From: Candidatus Poseidoniaceae archaeon
GTDB taxonomy: Archaea > Thermoplasmatota > Poseidoniia > Poseidoniales > Poseidoniaceae
Direction: 5' to 3'
DNA: 16,717 nucleotides
Assembly: GCA_028822955.1 (NCBI GenBank)
Contig: JAPKCL010000030.1
Location: 1-16,717 of the forward strand
The notes below the pieces were generated by a model, which saw nothing but the letters and a program-made list of their open reading frames with translations, did no database searches and was not told the origin of the DNA. The translations under genes were made by a program, and so were the position numbers. Shown here in pieces: positions 1 through 7,602 of the stretch; positions within the stretch are counted from its first letter, which is position 1; every line of letters starts with the position of its first letter.

Positions 1-948
1 CCCAGTGTTGGTGACAACAACACTGGGACGGGAACAGATCAGTTACTGTTGAGTACAGTTGGTCTTGATTGCGGTGTTTCAATCGTTCTCACTCTCGAGG
101 CAGGTGAATCCTCGTCAGCTATTCCTTGGTCCTGCGTCCTTGCTGACGATGCTGAAGCAGGATTATCAGAATTAAAGTTCCGAGTAACCAGTTCTTCTCG
201 AACCTCATTCTCGACTTCAAGCAGCGAAATCTATACTATTGAGCCAGTTTGGGGAAGTTCCGGTGTTTTGGAAATTACTTTTTCGGAACCATCCCTTTCA
301 CTCCCTTCTTCGGGTGGTTCAACTGTGATGGTTACTGTGAAGAATCTTGCGAATGCTCAAGTGACTGGCCTTCTGTCCATCGAAGGTTTCGGTGACGGAT
401 TGTTAGCAACTGAGTGGCTCCGTCTCTCTGATAATACTTCAAGCAATCAACTGACGCTCAGCGCTGGATCATCGACTGAGTACTCTCTTACTCTCACCTC
501 ATTGGTTTCAACATCACAATCTGCAACATTGCGAATACGTGGTGCGTACCAAATCGGAGAGACGACTTCTTCAGATGTTTCAAATGATTTCGAGGTTGAA
601 ATCGAAGGGCCTGCAGTGCCTCCAAATGGCGTTCAATTGCCCTTTGGAATGGAGTTGAGTCAGTCAGATTCGTTGAATGCATTGTTTGGTGGCTGGGGAT
701 TCTCCTTGCTTCTTCTTGGGGTTCTGTTTTTGATTCGAGGAAGAAAGCAGAATGCTGCAGACGCAGAGGAAGATGCTGAAGAAGAGGAAGACAAAGAGAT
801 TCCACTCGGTTTCAATGAATGTCGAATGGAAGATGGCAAAGTCTCTTGTCCTTCTTGCGAAGCACGATTAGGTGTTCCTCGTGGAAGTGTGCCACCGTTC
901 AGATTCACTTGCCCAAAATGTTCGACAATGATTCGTGTTGTTGAATGA
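1..948 (+). CDS. C-terminal part of a membrane-anchored surface protein with a cytosolic zinc ribbon (5' partial)
   Basis: The reading frame is open back to base 1, so the start lies outside the window; a TTG at 49 is only an internal codon. About 315 residues are visible. Most form Ser/Thr-rich beta-sandwich sequence. Roughly bases 270-645 resemble a CARDB/NEW3-like extracellular Ig-type domain (a buried LEITF strand followed by VTVKNLANAQ). One hydrophobic helix follows (about 673-741, ending in RGRKQ), then an acidic linker rich in Glu/Asp, then a short cytosolic domain with two CxxC knuckles (CPSC at 847-858, CPKC at 910-921), which would bind one zinc. The positive residues just after the helix place the ribbon inside the cell. 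The gene ends 1 nt from the stop codon of the convergent trmI. I do not recognise a named family. The role could be adhesion or substrate binding with an intracellular contact through the ribbon, but that is inference. Confidence 0.85.
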   Translation, partial: PSVGDNNTGTGTDQLLLSTVGLDCGVSIVLTLEAGESSSAIPWSCVLADDAEAGLSELKFRVTSSSRTSFSTSSSEIYTIEPVWGSSGVLEITFSEPSLSLPSSGGSTVMVTVKNLANAQVTGLLSIEGFGDGLLATEWLRLSDNTSSNQLTLSAGSSTEYSLTLTSLVSTSQSATLRIRGAYQIGETTSSDVSNDFEVEIEGPAVPPNGVQLPFGMELSQSDSLNALFGGWGFSLLLLGVLFLIRGRKQNAADAEEDAEEEEDKEIPLGFNECRMEDGKVSCPSCEARLGVPRGSVPPFRFTCPKCSTMIRVVE

Positions 949-949
949 T

Positions 950-1738
950 TCAATTCCGTCGATATGCGACGAGCAAAAATGCGGTGTGTCCAAAGGGGCC
1001 ATTGACGGGCCTTACTCCACCTTTCGATGCTTTACCCCATTGACGTTCAATAAGTTCTCCAGCCCACTCGATTTCCAAATCTGCTTGCTCACATGCAATC
1101 CAAGCGGATTCAAGTTGGCTTGTGACGGGGCAGTAACATATCAGACGCCCTCCAATGTCGAGAAGGGAGGCAACTGCGTTAATTGCACTGGGATGTTCAG
1201 GCAAATCGAGGATGATTCCATCAAAATATTCGCTGCAAGTACGTATATCATCAACCACATCTTCAATTGCGCCCTCAATATGGTGGTGGGTTGGGAACTC
1301 AGTCCATGCTTCACGGGCCCGTCTCAAATTCTCCAATGCGACTTCAGCATGTTCATTTCGAGGCTCAACGGTGACATGTACCCCTGAATTCCCCAGTACT
1401 CTCGCGATATACATCGAAAGTCCACCGCTTCCTATACCTGCTTCAAGAACACGGTCATTTGGACCGATGCCAAGTCGTGAAGTGATGAATCCAGCATCTT
1501 TGGCACTGATTGTCTGAGCTCTACGGAGCATTCCCTTGGTCATCTCTGGTAATCGCATTGGTACACGGGTCAAAACCTTCTGTCCAACCAAAACTTCTTC
1601 ACCGTATTCAATTTTAGAAAAAGTTTCGAAGGCGTCTAATACGCCTAATCCCTTGATTTTACGTACGCCTGGCATCATCTCAACAATGTGAATTTTACCG
1701 TCTTTTTCGAGGAAGGCATACCATGGAGGCGGGTTCAT
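950..1738 (-). CDS. trmI: tRNA (adenine-57/58-N1)-methyltransferase TrmI
   Basis: This 262-residue class I SAM-dependent methyltransferase should methylate N1 of A58 (and, in archaea, A57) in the T-loop of tRNAs, which stabilises the tRNA fold. The N-terminal 60-70 residues form the small beta domain typical of TrmI. They are followed by the family signature RAQTISAKDAGFI (residues 73-85), where most members have PQIIYPKDxxxI. SAM-binding motif I is VLEAGIGSGG (98-107), the acidic ribose-binding residue is Glu125 in VTVEPR, and motif IV is ILDLPEHP (176-183) with Asp178. The C-terminus has the usual RP...GHT pattern (RPVNGPFGHTAFLLVA). Length is normal for the family. ATG at 1738 gives the expected N-terminus. 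The gene is divergent from the large surface-protein gene and convergent with the partial gene at the left edge. The assignment is firm; the A57 activity is known for archaeal homologues but cannot be read from sequence. Confidence 0.93.
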   Translation of the reverse strand: MNPPPWYAFLEKDGKIHIVEMMPGVRKIKGLGVLDAFETFSKIEYGEEVLVGQKVLTRVPMRLPEMTKGMLRRAQTISAKDAGFITSRLGIGPNDRVLEAGIGSGGLSMYIARVLGNSGVHVTVEPRNEHAEVALENLRRAREAWTEFPTHHHIEGAIEDVVDDIRTCSEYFDGIILDLPEHPSAINAVASLLDIGGRLICYCPVTSQLESAWIACEQADLEIEWAGELIERQWGKASKGGVRPVNGPFGHTAFLLVAYRRN

Positions 1739-1916
1739 ATTCTCGGCCAGTCTTTCTATGGTCTAAATCTTGCCGTTGAATCTTTCTAAATGTTTTCTAA
1801 CAGAGATAGAGTCGATGTATGACAAGATCGATTCGCCTTTGAAATGTGACTTTTCTAAGACGTGATAAAACACGATTGCTCCACAGTTTCAAATACTATG
1901 TAGTTGACCAAAGTTC
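1739..1916. promoter_or_regulatory. Divergent intergenic region carrying the promoters of trmI and the large surface-protein gene
   Basis: This 178-bp AT-rich stretch separates two divergent starts and holds no ORF of note. For the plus-strand gene, TTTCAAATACT (1887-1897) lies about 24 nt before ATG 1917, the distance expected for a TATA element of a leaderless archaeal mRNA; GATAAAA (1864-1870), flanked by CGTG and CACG, is an alternative. For trmI, the minus-strand reading of 1760-1770 (AGATTTAGACC) lies about 27 nt upstream of its ATG. The motif TTTCTA occurs four times in the plus reading, beginning near 1753, 1783, 1794 and 1852. None of these boxes is a perfect TTTATATA, so the exact elements are uncertain. 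Confidence 0.45.
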
Positions 1917-4900
1917 ATGAAGACCACGCGTATGTATGCATTTTCACTGGTAGCATTGATGCTTTTGAGTATATTTGCTTCTCTTAGCGGATTAGTAGGA
2001 CAAGAATATAATGCCATAAATGAATTAGAAGATGAACAGGTGACAATGGAAGCTACAAGCCCTGGGCACCCTGTTTTCACTGAGTATGTAGGAGCACATT
2101 GGTGTGGACCATGTCACTCCATGTCTGCTAACCTTCACTCTGTTTATGGAACAAATGGTGGAGGCGGCAGCCAGTCTGAAGACTTTACTTATGTTTCCTT
2201 CTGGGAGTCCGCTACTACTGGATGGCCATCTGATGGACCAATCAACAGAGTATCCCATATCAGTCCCTCTTACTACCCAACTGCAGTATACGGTGACGCT
2301 CCTGTGTCCGATACTACATATTATTCAAGCAACAGAGATGTTGCCAGTCTCTATGAGTCCGGCGGCGATATGTCCAATCCAAATGACTACTCCATGAAGG
2401 TCGTACAGTCAGAGAACGGAAATAATATGGATATTGACATCACTGCAACATACACAGGATCTGGATCAAAAACAGTGTACATCTACGCAGCAGTGACTGA
2501 AGCAACTTCGCCAGAAACATACTCTGGTAGCCCTAACCCTCATCCTCACCACGTTTGGCAGGATTGGTTGTTAAACCCCGCAGGCACTGGCTTTGAATCC
2601 GTCACGCTCACCTCTGGTAACTCAGTTACCAAATCTTGGTCGAAGCCAATTTCGACTGTTCGAGCCGCTGCTAGCGGACAAACTGCTGCTGACAACTTCC
2701 TTACAGTTGGAGCACTGCTTGATGGAGACCATACAACAAACCGTGGTGTGTTATCCGCAAGTGATTCGCACATGGGGCCTAAGATGGATATCGCAATTTC
2801 GAATTTCGCACTCAGCAACCCCGCCTCATCTGCGGGCTACATGCTTGGAGATACTTTGACCTTGGATGCCACCGTGACAAATATTGGTGACATTGATTAC
2901 ACTGACGGCGGCGATATCGAGTTCTACTATCTCGAAAACAATGTCCAAGTGATCGTTGACACAGTTTCTATTGGAAACTTGCCAATCACCGGAACGACTT
3001 CGATGACCGCTTCAACGACTATCGACACAACCAGTTTCCCTTCTTCTGACTATCAAAAGACCTTTGGTGCAAAACTCAGCGGACTTGTTGGCGATAGCAG
3101 TTCCAATAATAACGTGGCTACTTCGGACTTTTACCAAGACCGTCCACCTGAAACCAAAAACCCCGCAATAGTCGGAGACCAATTAATTGAACGTGGTTCA
3201 CATGCAATCGTATTGGCTAAAGCAGAACCAAAAGATTTCATCGATACAATAGCGACAACGACTTTCAATGTTGAAATCTCTCCTTCAGGACTCGACCAAT
3301 GGTTCAGCTCAGTTGTATCAGGTGGCGAAAGTATCGTCAATGTCGCATCAGCAAATGAAGGCCGAGAATATGTCATCACTCCATCTGCTTCTATGCTTGC
3401 AGGCTGGTATGATGTTCGAACTCAAGCCGTTGATTCACGCGGACAAACCGGTGATTGGATGTCCATCACTGGTTCCACTGGATTTGAATTGAAGAACGGA
3501 GCACCATTTGTGATTACTGACCCTATTCCATCGGTCATGTGTGACGTTCCTACGAAGGTCTTAATGGACGGTCATATCGTTGACCCTGAAACCTCTCTCG
3601 AGAACATTATCGTTACATCATCCGATGAATCATTTGTCGAATGGCATGCCGCAACTAAGGAACTGGAAGTCAACTTTCAATGGACTGAACTCAATGGTTG
3701 TCAACTCGGTCAACGAGGTATTGAAGTCCAAATGGATGATGGCGGAGATTACTCTGCAACAGGCGAATTACCTTACGGAACTTTGCTCTTTAACGTTGTA
3801 GAAAATGGACAACCACGATGGGTCGGTCTTCCGACACAATCCGTGACCGAAGGTGGAAGTGGCCTTTTGGCTCTCCTCCCATATCTCACCGATACTGACG
3901 ATTCAGGTCAAGACACCGATGTTAGTACTTTGACTGTTGAACTGATTAGCAATTCGAACGAAGAAGCAATTATGGCTACTCTTAATGGAAAGACTCTGGG
4001 CTTTGAGACAATCGATGCAGATGTAAACGGTCAAGCAATTCTTACTCTTCGTGCCAGTGATGGTGTGAAGACTTCTGACACGACAGTGACAATTAATATT
4101 CAACCGGTTAATGACGCACCTCGTATTACTCCTTTCGATGACCTCGAAACGATTACTTTGAAGCGAAACACACAACTTGTGGTTGACCTCAGCAGCCGAA
4201 TTACCGATGTTGACAACCCTTCATCCGATGCATTCGTTACTGTTTCATCCTCCGAACCTGGTGCGGCACGATACAGCTTCATCGACGGAAGCCTAACTCT
4301 TCAGTTTGAGGACTTAGGTATGCAGACAGTGACTATTTCAGTGATTGACAAGTACGACAGCAATATCTACGTGATGAACGTTGAGGTTTTCGATGCCTAC
4401 CCATTCCTCCTCTCGCTCAGTGATGATGGAAGTGGATACATGTTTGTTGGCCTTGAAGACTTGTACATCGGACAAATACCAACGGTCACAATGAAACTTA
4501 CACCAGCAGCACCGACCTTCACCTACATCGGTGTGACATGGAATATTTGCAGTCAGTTGACGGGTACATGTGATGGGCTTTTGGAAGAGAGCTTGGACGT
4601 TTCACAATCCTCCTCCAGTTGGAGTAAAAAACTGAATATACCTTCGGTTATCAGTGATTCTATGGCTCGTGAAGATGGATCTCAATTCAAGGATTATTAC
4701 GAACTATCGATTACAGCATCTGCAGGTGCCAATGATTACAAGACTATGTCCAAAACAAAGTGGAACATTTCACAAGAACTTCCAGCCATTGCAGATATGG
4801 ATGACGCAATGTTTAGCGACTATGTTGAAGACCTAACCGCAGAAAAAGCTGATCTCATGGCAAAAATTGAATCAGCAATTGTTGGAGAAGACACTACGCC

Positions 4901-5363
4901 ACTCGAAGTAAAACTCACTGAAGTTGAGGATGAGCTTGAATTAGCATGTGACGATTCACGTGCAACTTGCGTCGAAACCTCACAATCAAGTTCAGGCACA
5001 GAATCTGAATCCGTTGGCTTAAACATGACATTGATTGGAATTATTAGCGGCGTTATCATTCTGGGCCTTTTATTCACTTTGATGATTACCCGTCGTGGTC
5101 GAGGTCGTGAACAACCGGATGCTTGGAACGATACCGAATGGAATCCAAACATGGTTCCTGCGGGTGACTCCGTTGCCAATTCAATGTACGGTGGCGCACA
5201 AGGTCTTTTCCAACAGCCTGTTGCCATTGCAGCAGCACCTCCGCTTGCAGCAGCACCTCCGCTTGCTGGCGGCCCACCATTGCCTCCTGGCGGACTTCCT
5301 GCGGGATGGACTGCTGAGCAATGGGCATACTATGGCCAACAATTCCTTGACGGAACACTTTGA
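1917..5363 (+). CDS. Large secreted, membrane-anchored protein with an N-terminal thioredoxin-like (Omp28-like) domain, CARDB and Ig/cadherin-like domains
   Basis: A 1148-residue type I surface protein. Residues 1-28 form a signal peptide (MKTTRMYAFSLVALMLLSIF). Next is an extracytoplasmic thioredoxin-like domain with the redox motif WCGPC (Cys63, Cys66), running to about residue 270; its length and the later HPHHVWQDWLLN segment recall the Omp28 family. Residues about 287-405 look like a CARDB domain (VTNIGDIDY). About 410-850 contain beta-rich Ig/cadherin-like repeats with a typical PVNDAPRI linker near 730-737. A Glu/Lys-rich, likely coiled-coil stretch (about 967-1015) precedes one membrane helix (about 1035-1060). 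A cytosolic tail follows, rich in Pro and Ala, ending GWTAEQWAYYGQQFL plus DGTL. The CGPC pair could act in disulphide exchange at the cell surface; no substrate can be read. No protease or glycosidase motif was seen. The start is set by the signal peptide; no Shine-Dalgarno sequence precedes it, so the mRNA may be leaderless. Confidence 0.88.
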   Translation: MKTTRMYAFSLVALMLLSIFASLSGLVGQEYNAINELEDEQVTMEATSPGHPVFTEYVGAHWCGPCHSMSANLHSVYGTNGGGGSQSEDFTYVSFWESATTGWPSDGPINRVSHISPSYYPTAVYGDAPVSDTTYYSSNRDVASLYESGGDMSNPNDYSMKVVQSENGNNMDIDITATYTGSGSKTVYIYAAVTEATSPETYSGSPNPHPHHVWQDWLLNPAGTGFESVTLTSGNSVTKSWSKPISTVRAAASGQTAADNFLTVGALLDGDHTTNRGVLSASDSHMGPKMDIAISNFALSNPASSAGYMLGDTLTLDATVTNIGDIDYTDGGDIEFYYLENNVQVIVDTVSIGNLPITGTTSMTASTTIDTTSFPSSDYQKTFGAKLSGLVGDSSSNNNVATSDFYQDRPPETKNPAIVGDQLIERGSHAIVLAKAEPKDFIDTIATTTFNVEISPSGLDQWFSSVVSGGESIVNVASANEGREYVITPSASMLAGWYDVRTQAVDSRGQTGDWMSITGSTGFELKNGAPFVITDPIPSVMCDVPTKVLMDGHIVDPETSLENIIVTSSDESFVEWHAATKELEVNFQWTELNGCQLGQRGIEVQMDDGGDYSATGELPYGTLLFNVVENGQPRWVGLPTQSVTEGGSGLLALLPYLTDTDDSGQDTDVSTLTVELISNSNEEAIMATLNGKTLGFETIDADVNGQAILTLRASDGVKTSDTTVTINIQPVNDAPRITPFDDLETITLKRNTQLVVDLSSRITDVDNPSSDAFVTVSSSEPGAARYSFIDGSLTLQFEDLGMQTVTISVIDKYDSNIYVMNVEVFDAYPFLLSLSDDGSGYMFVGLEDLYIGQIPTVTMKLTPAAPTFTYIGVTWNICSQLTGTCDGLLEESLDVSQSSSSWSKKLNIPSVISDSMAREDGSQFKDYYELSITASAGANDYKTMSKTKWNISQELPAIADMDDAMFSDYVEDLTAEKADLMAKIESAIVGEDTTPLEVKLTEVEDELELACDDSRATCVETSQSSSGTESESVGLNMTLIGIISGVIILGLLFTLMITRRGRGREQPDAWNDTEWNPNMVPAGDSVANSMYGGAQGLFQQPVAIAAAPPLAAAPPLAGGPPLPPGGLPAGWTAEQWAYYGQQFLDGTL
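5229..5264 (+). repeat. Perfect 18-bp tandem duplication in the surface-protein tail
   Basis: The unit GCAGCAGCACCTCCGCTT occurs twice in a row without mismatch and encodes AAAPPL twice in the cytosolic tail of the large surface protein. It is in frame, so it lengthens the Pro/Ala linker without disrupting the gene. Perfect identity at the DNA level suggests a recent slippage event and a length-variable tail. Confidence 0.9.
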
Positions 5364-5445
5364 TGTTCTCCTTGGGTGAATTTCGGCCATGTTCATACAT
5401 GGTGGATTGTAAACCCATAAAGGGGAGCGACGCGGAGAGATATCT

Positions 5446-7521
5446 ATGAGCGACACTGATGTGACTGAAGATTCGCCTTCCACCGAGGTGGAAAATGGAC
5501 TGGCTGATGAAGATTCATTGCCGGTTACCGACATCGAAGAAGTCACCATTTGGGCTCCAGAGCCCGGCCCTGATTCTGATGATATTGTATCTCTAAGTGT
5601 TGACGACTGGATTCAATCCGTTGATTTCACTTCGACAGAAGATGTACCTATTCCAGATCGTCTTGTCGACCAAGTTATCGGTCAAGAAGCGGGTTCTGTC
5701 GTCATCAAAAAGGCAGCAGAGCAACGTCGTCACATGCTCATGATTGGTGACCCTGGGACTGGGAAATCTATGCTTGCACGTTCAATGACTGACTTGCTTC
5801 CAAAAGAATCTCTTGAAGACCTTCTCATTTATCCGAATGAAGATGATGAGAACGAACCCCGCGTCCGTTCAGTCCCAGCAGGCCGAGGAGATCGTATTGT
5901 GAAACTCCAGAAGGAATCAATGCGTACTCAAAGAGACCGTTCACAGAAAATGCTTCTTATCGCATTTGCAGCAGTCGGTTTTCTTCTTGTTTTGGCAACC
6001 ATTCAAAGCGGCGATATACTTACTTTGCTTTTCGGAGGATTCCTTCTCATGTTCGGTTACATGTTTATTCGTGGCCGATTGAGTTCCGGTGACGAAAGCC
6101 GAATTCCCAAAGTATTGGTGAAACACGACAGCAAAGAACTGCCTCCGTTTGTTGATGCAACCGCCACTTTGTCCGGCTCACTTCTTGGTGATGTACGCCA
6201 CGACCCGTTTCAATCAGGTGGTATGGAAACTCCAGCGCATGACCGTGTAGAACCAGGTGCCATTCACCGTGCCCACAAGGGTGTTCTCTACATTGATGAA
6301 GTCAATTTGCTCCGACTCGAGGAGCAACAAGCCCTGCTCACTGCAATGCAAGAGCGAGCCTTCCCTATCTCTGGACGCTCAGAGCGTTCGTCGGGTGCAC
6401 TCACCAAGACTGAACCTGTTCCTTGCGATTTCATCCTAATTGCTGCGGGTAACCTCGATGCGATTCAAGGTATGCATCCTGCTCTCCGAAGTAGAATTCG
6501 TGGCTATGGGTATGAAGTCTATGTGAATTCAGAAATGCCTGACACTGCGCGTAACCGTCGTCGTCTCATTCGATTTATCGCCCAAGAAGTTCGTCGAGAT
6601 ATAGGTACCTCACGTGAGATTCCTCACTTCGATAAATCCGCAGTTGCCATCATCCTTCGTGAGGCTCAACGCCGTGCTGGTCGCCGTGGAAAACTTTCAC
6701 TTCGATTGCGTGAACTTGGTGGATTAGTTCGAATCGCTGGTGATTTGGCAATGGAAGAAGGCGCAGCAGTCGCAACAGCAGCGCATGTACTTGGTGCTCG
6801 TAATATCGCTAAACCTCTTGAACAGCAAGTTGCTGATCGAATGATTGAACGACGTCAAGATTACGCAATGGTCGTTAATTCTGGAGAACGCGTTGGACGA
6901 GTCAATGGACTTGCTGTGCTTGGAGCCAACTCAGGTCTTTCTGATTTCAGTGGAATTATGCTCCCTGTTGAAGCACTCGTTACCCCATCACAAGGTGGCG
7001 GTGGAAAAATTCATGCTACTGGAGGGCTCTCGGACCTAGCAAAGGAAAGCGTGACCAATGTGAGTGCAGTCATCAAGAAGTTAACTGGAAAGAATATTTC
7101 TGATTATGACATCCATATTCAATTTGTTGATACACACGGAGTGGATGGGGATTCTGCATCAATCACAATCGCTACTGCTATTATATCCGCTCTCGAAAAT
7201 ATCCCAATTCATCAAAACTTAGCTATGACGGGTTCTCTATCGGTCCGTGGTGAAGTTTTGCCAATCGGCGGTGTCACTGCAAAAATTGAGGCTGCAGCAC
7301 GTTCAGGGATCAAAACAATTGTGATTCCCCGAGCAAATATGCAAGATGTTCTTTTGGATGAAAAGTATGAGAAGATGGTGAACGTAGTTCCTGTCGATTC
7401 ACTCGATGAAGTCATGGAGTTCGCCCTCATTAAGCATGATGCGAAAGAAGGTTTAGTGGAGCGTCTCGGAGCCGTTATCGATCGTTTAACTCCACTTCCA
7501 ACCAAGTCAACTTCTGCCTAA
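5446..7521 (+). CDS. lonB: Archaeal membrane-anchored ATP-dependent protease LonB
   Basis: A 691-residue LonB protease: a AAA+ ATPase fused to a Ser-Lys peptidase, forming a membrane-bound hexamer that degrades misfolded and regulatory proteins on the cytosolic side. Walker A is GDPGTGKS (101-108). Two membrane helices (about 169-188 and 190-208) are inserted between Walker A and Walker B, the hallmark of archaeal LonB. Walker B is GVLYIDEVN (279-287), sensor 1 lies in AAGNLD (334-339), and candidate arginine fingers are in LRSRIRGY. The protease domain has the catalytic serine in GVDGDSAS (Ser570) and the lysine in GGVTAKIEAA (Lys613). The first 50 residues are an acidic extension with no recognisable fold. 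GGAG about 10 nt before ATG 5446 supports the start. It lies 82 nt after the surface-protein gene. Length and motifs are complete. Confidence 0.96.
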   Translation: MSDTDVTEDSPSTEVENGLADEDSLPVTDIEEVTIWAPEPGPDSDDIVSLSVDDWIQSVDFTSTEDVPIPDRLVDQVIGQEAGSVVIKKAAEQRRHMLMIGDPGTGKSMLARSMTDLLPKESLEDLLIYPNEDDENEPRVRSVPAGRGDRIVKLQKESMRTQRDRSQKMLLIAFAAVGFLLVLATIQSGDILTLLFGGFLLMFGYMFIRGRLSSGDESRIPKVLVKHDSKELPPFVDATATLSGSLLGDVRHDPFQSGGMETPAHDRVEPGAIHRAHKGVLYIDEVNLLRLEEQQALLTAMQERAFPISGRSERSSGALTKTEPVPCDFILIAAGNLDAIQGMHPALRSRIRGYGYEVYVNSEMPDTARNRRRLIRFIAQEVRRDIGTSREIPHFDKSAVAIILREAQRRAGRRGKLSLRLRELGGLVRIAGDLAMEEGAAVATAAHVLGARNIAKPLEQQVADRMIERRQDYAMVVNSGERVGRVNGLAVLGANSGLSDFSGIMLPVEALVTPSQGGGGKIHATGGLSDLAKESVTNVSAVIKKLTGKNISDYDIHIQFVDTHGVDGDSASITIATAIISALENIPIHQNLAMTGSLSVRGEVLPIGGVTAKIEAAARSGIKTIVIPRANMQDVLLDEKYEKMVNVVPVDSLDEVMEFALIKHDAKEGLVERLGAVIDRLTPLPTKSTSA

Positions 7522-7602
7522 GTATATCCTTTCGATAGAATACTCTTCAATCGCTTGAATATTGATACATGGCATACTAAAGAAAACGGTTGTGGGCGAA
7601 GT

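Noticed and set aside
935..1387. 150-residue plus-strand ORF
   Set aside because: It runs antisense to trmI, has a cysteine-rich non-protein-like composition and shows no domain; trmI explains the region fully.
1739..1916. CRISPR-like repeats formed by recurring TTTCTA motifs
   Set aside because: The motif is only six bases, unevenly spaced and AT-rich as expected for a promoter region; there are no regular repeat-spacer units.
5387..5402. CCATG/CATGG inverted repeat as a terminator of the surface-protein gene
   Set aside because: The stem is only 5 bp and no T-run follows, so it does not meet any terminator pattern I could defend.
7555..7602. TTG start extending the MFS protein by 16 residues
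   Set aside because: No ribosome binding site precedes it and the extension is polar and unlike the family; ATG 7603 is preferred.
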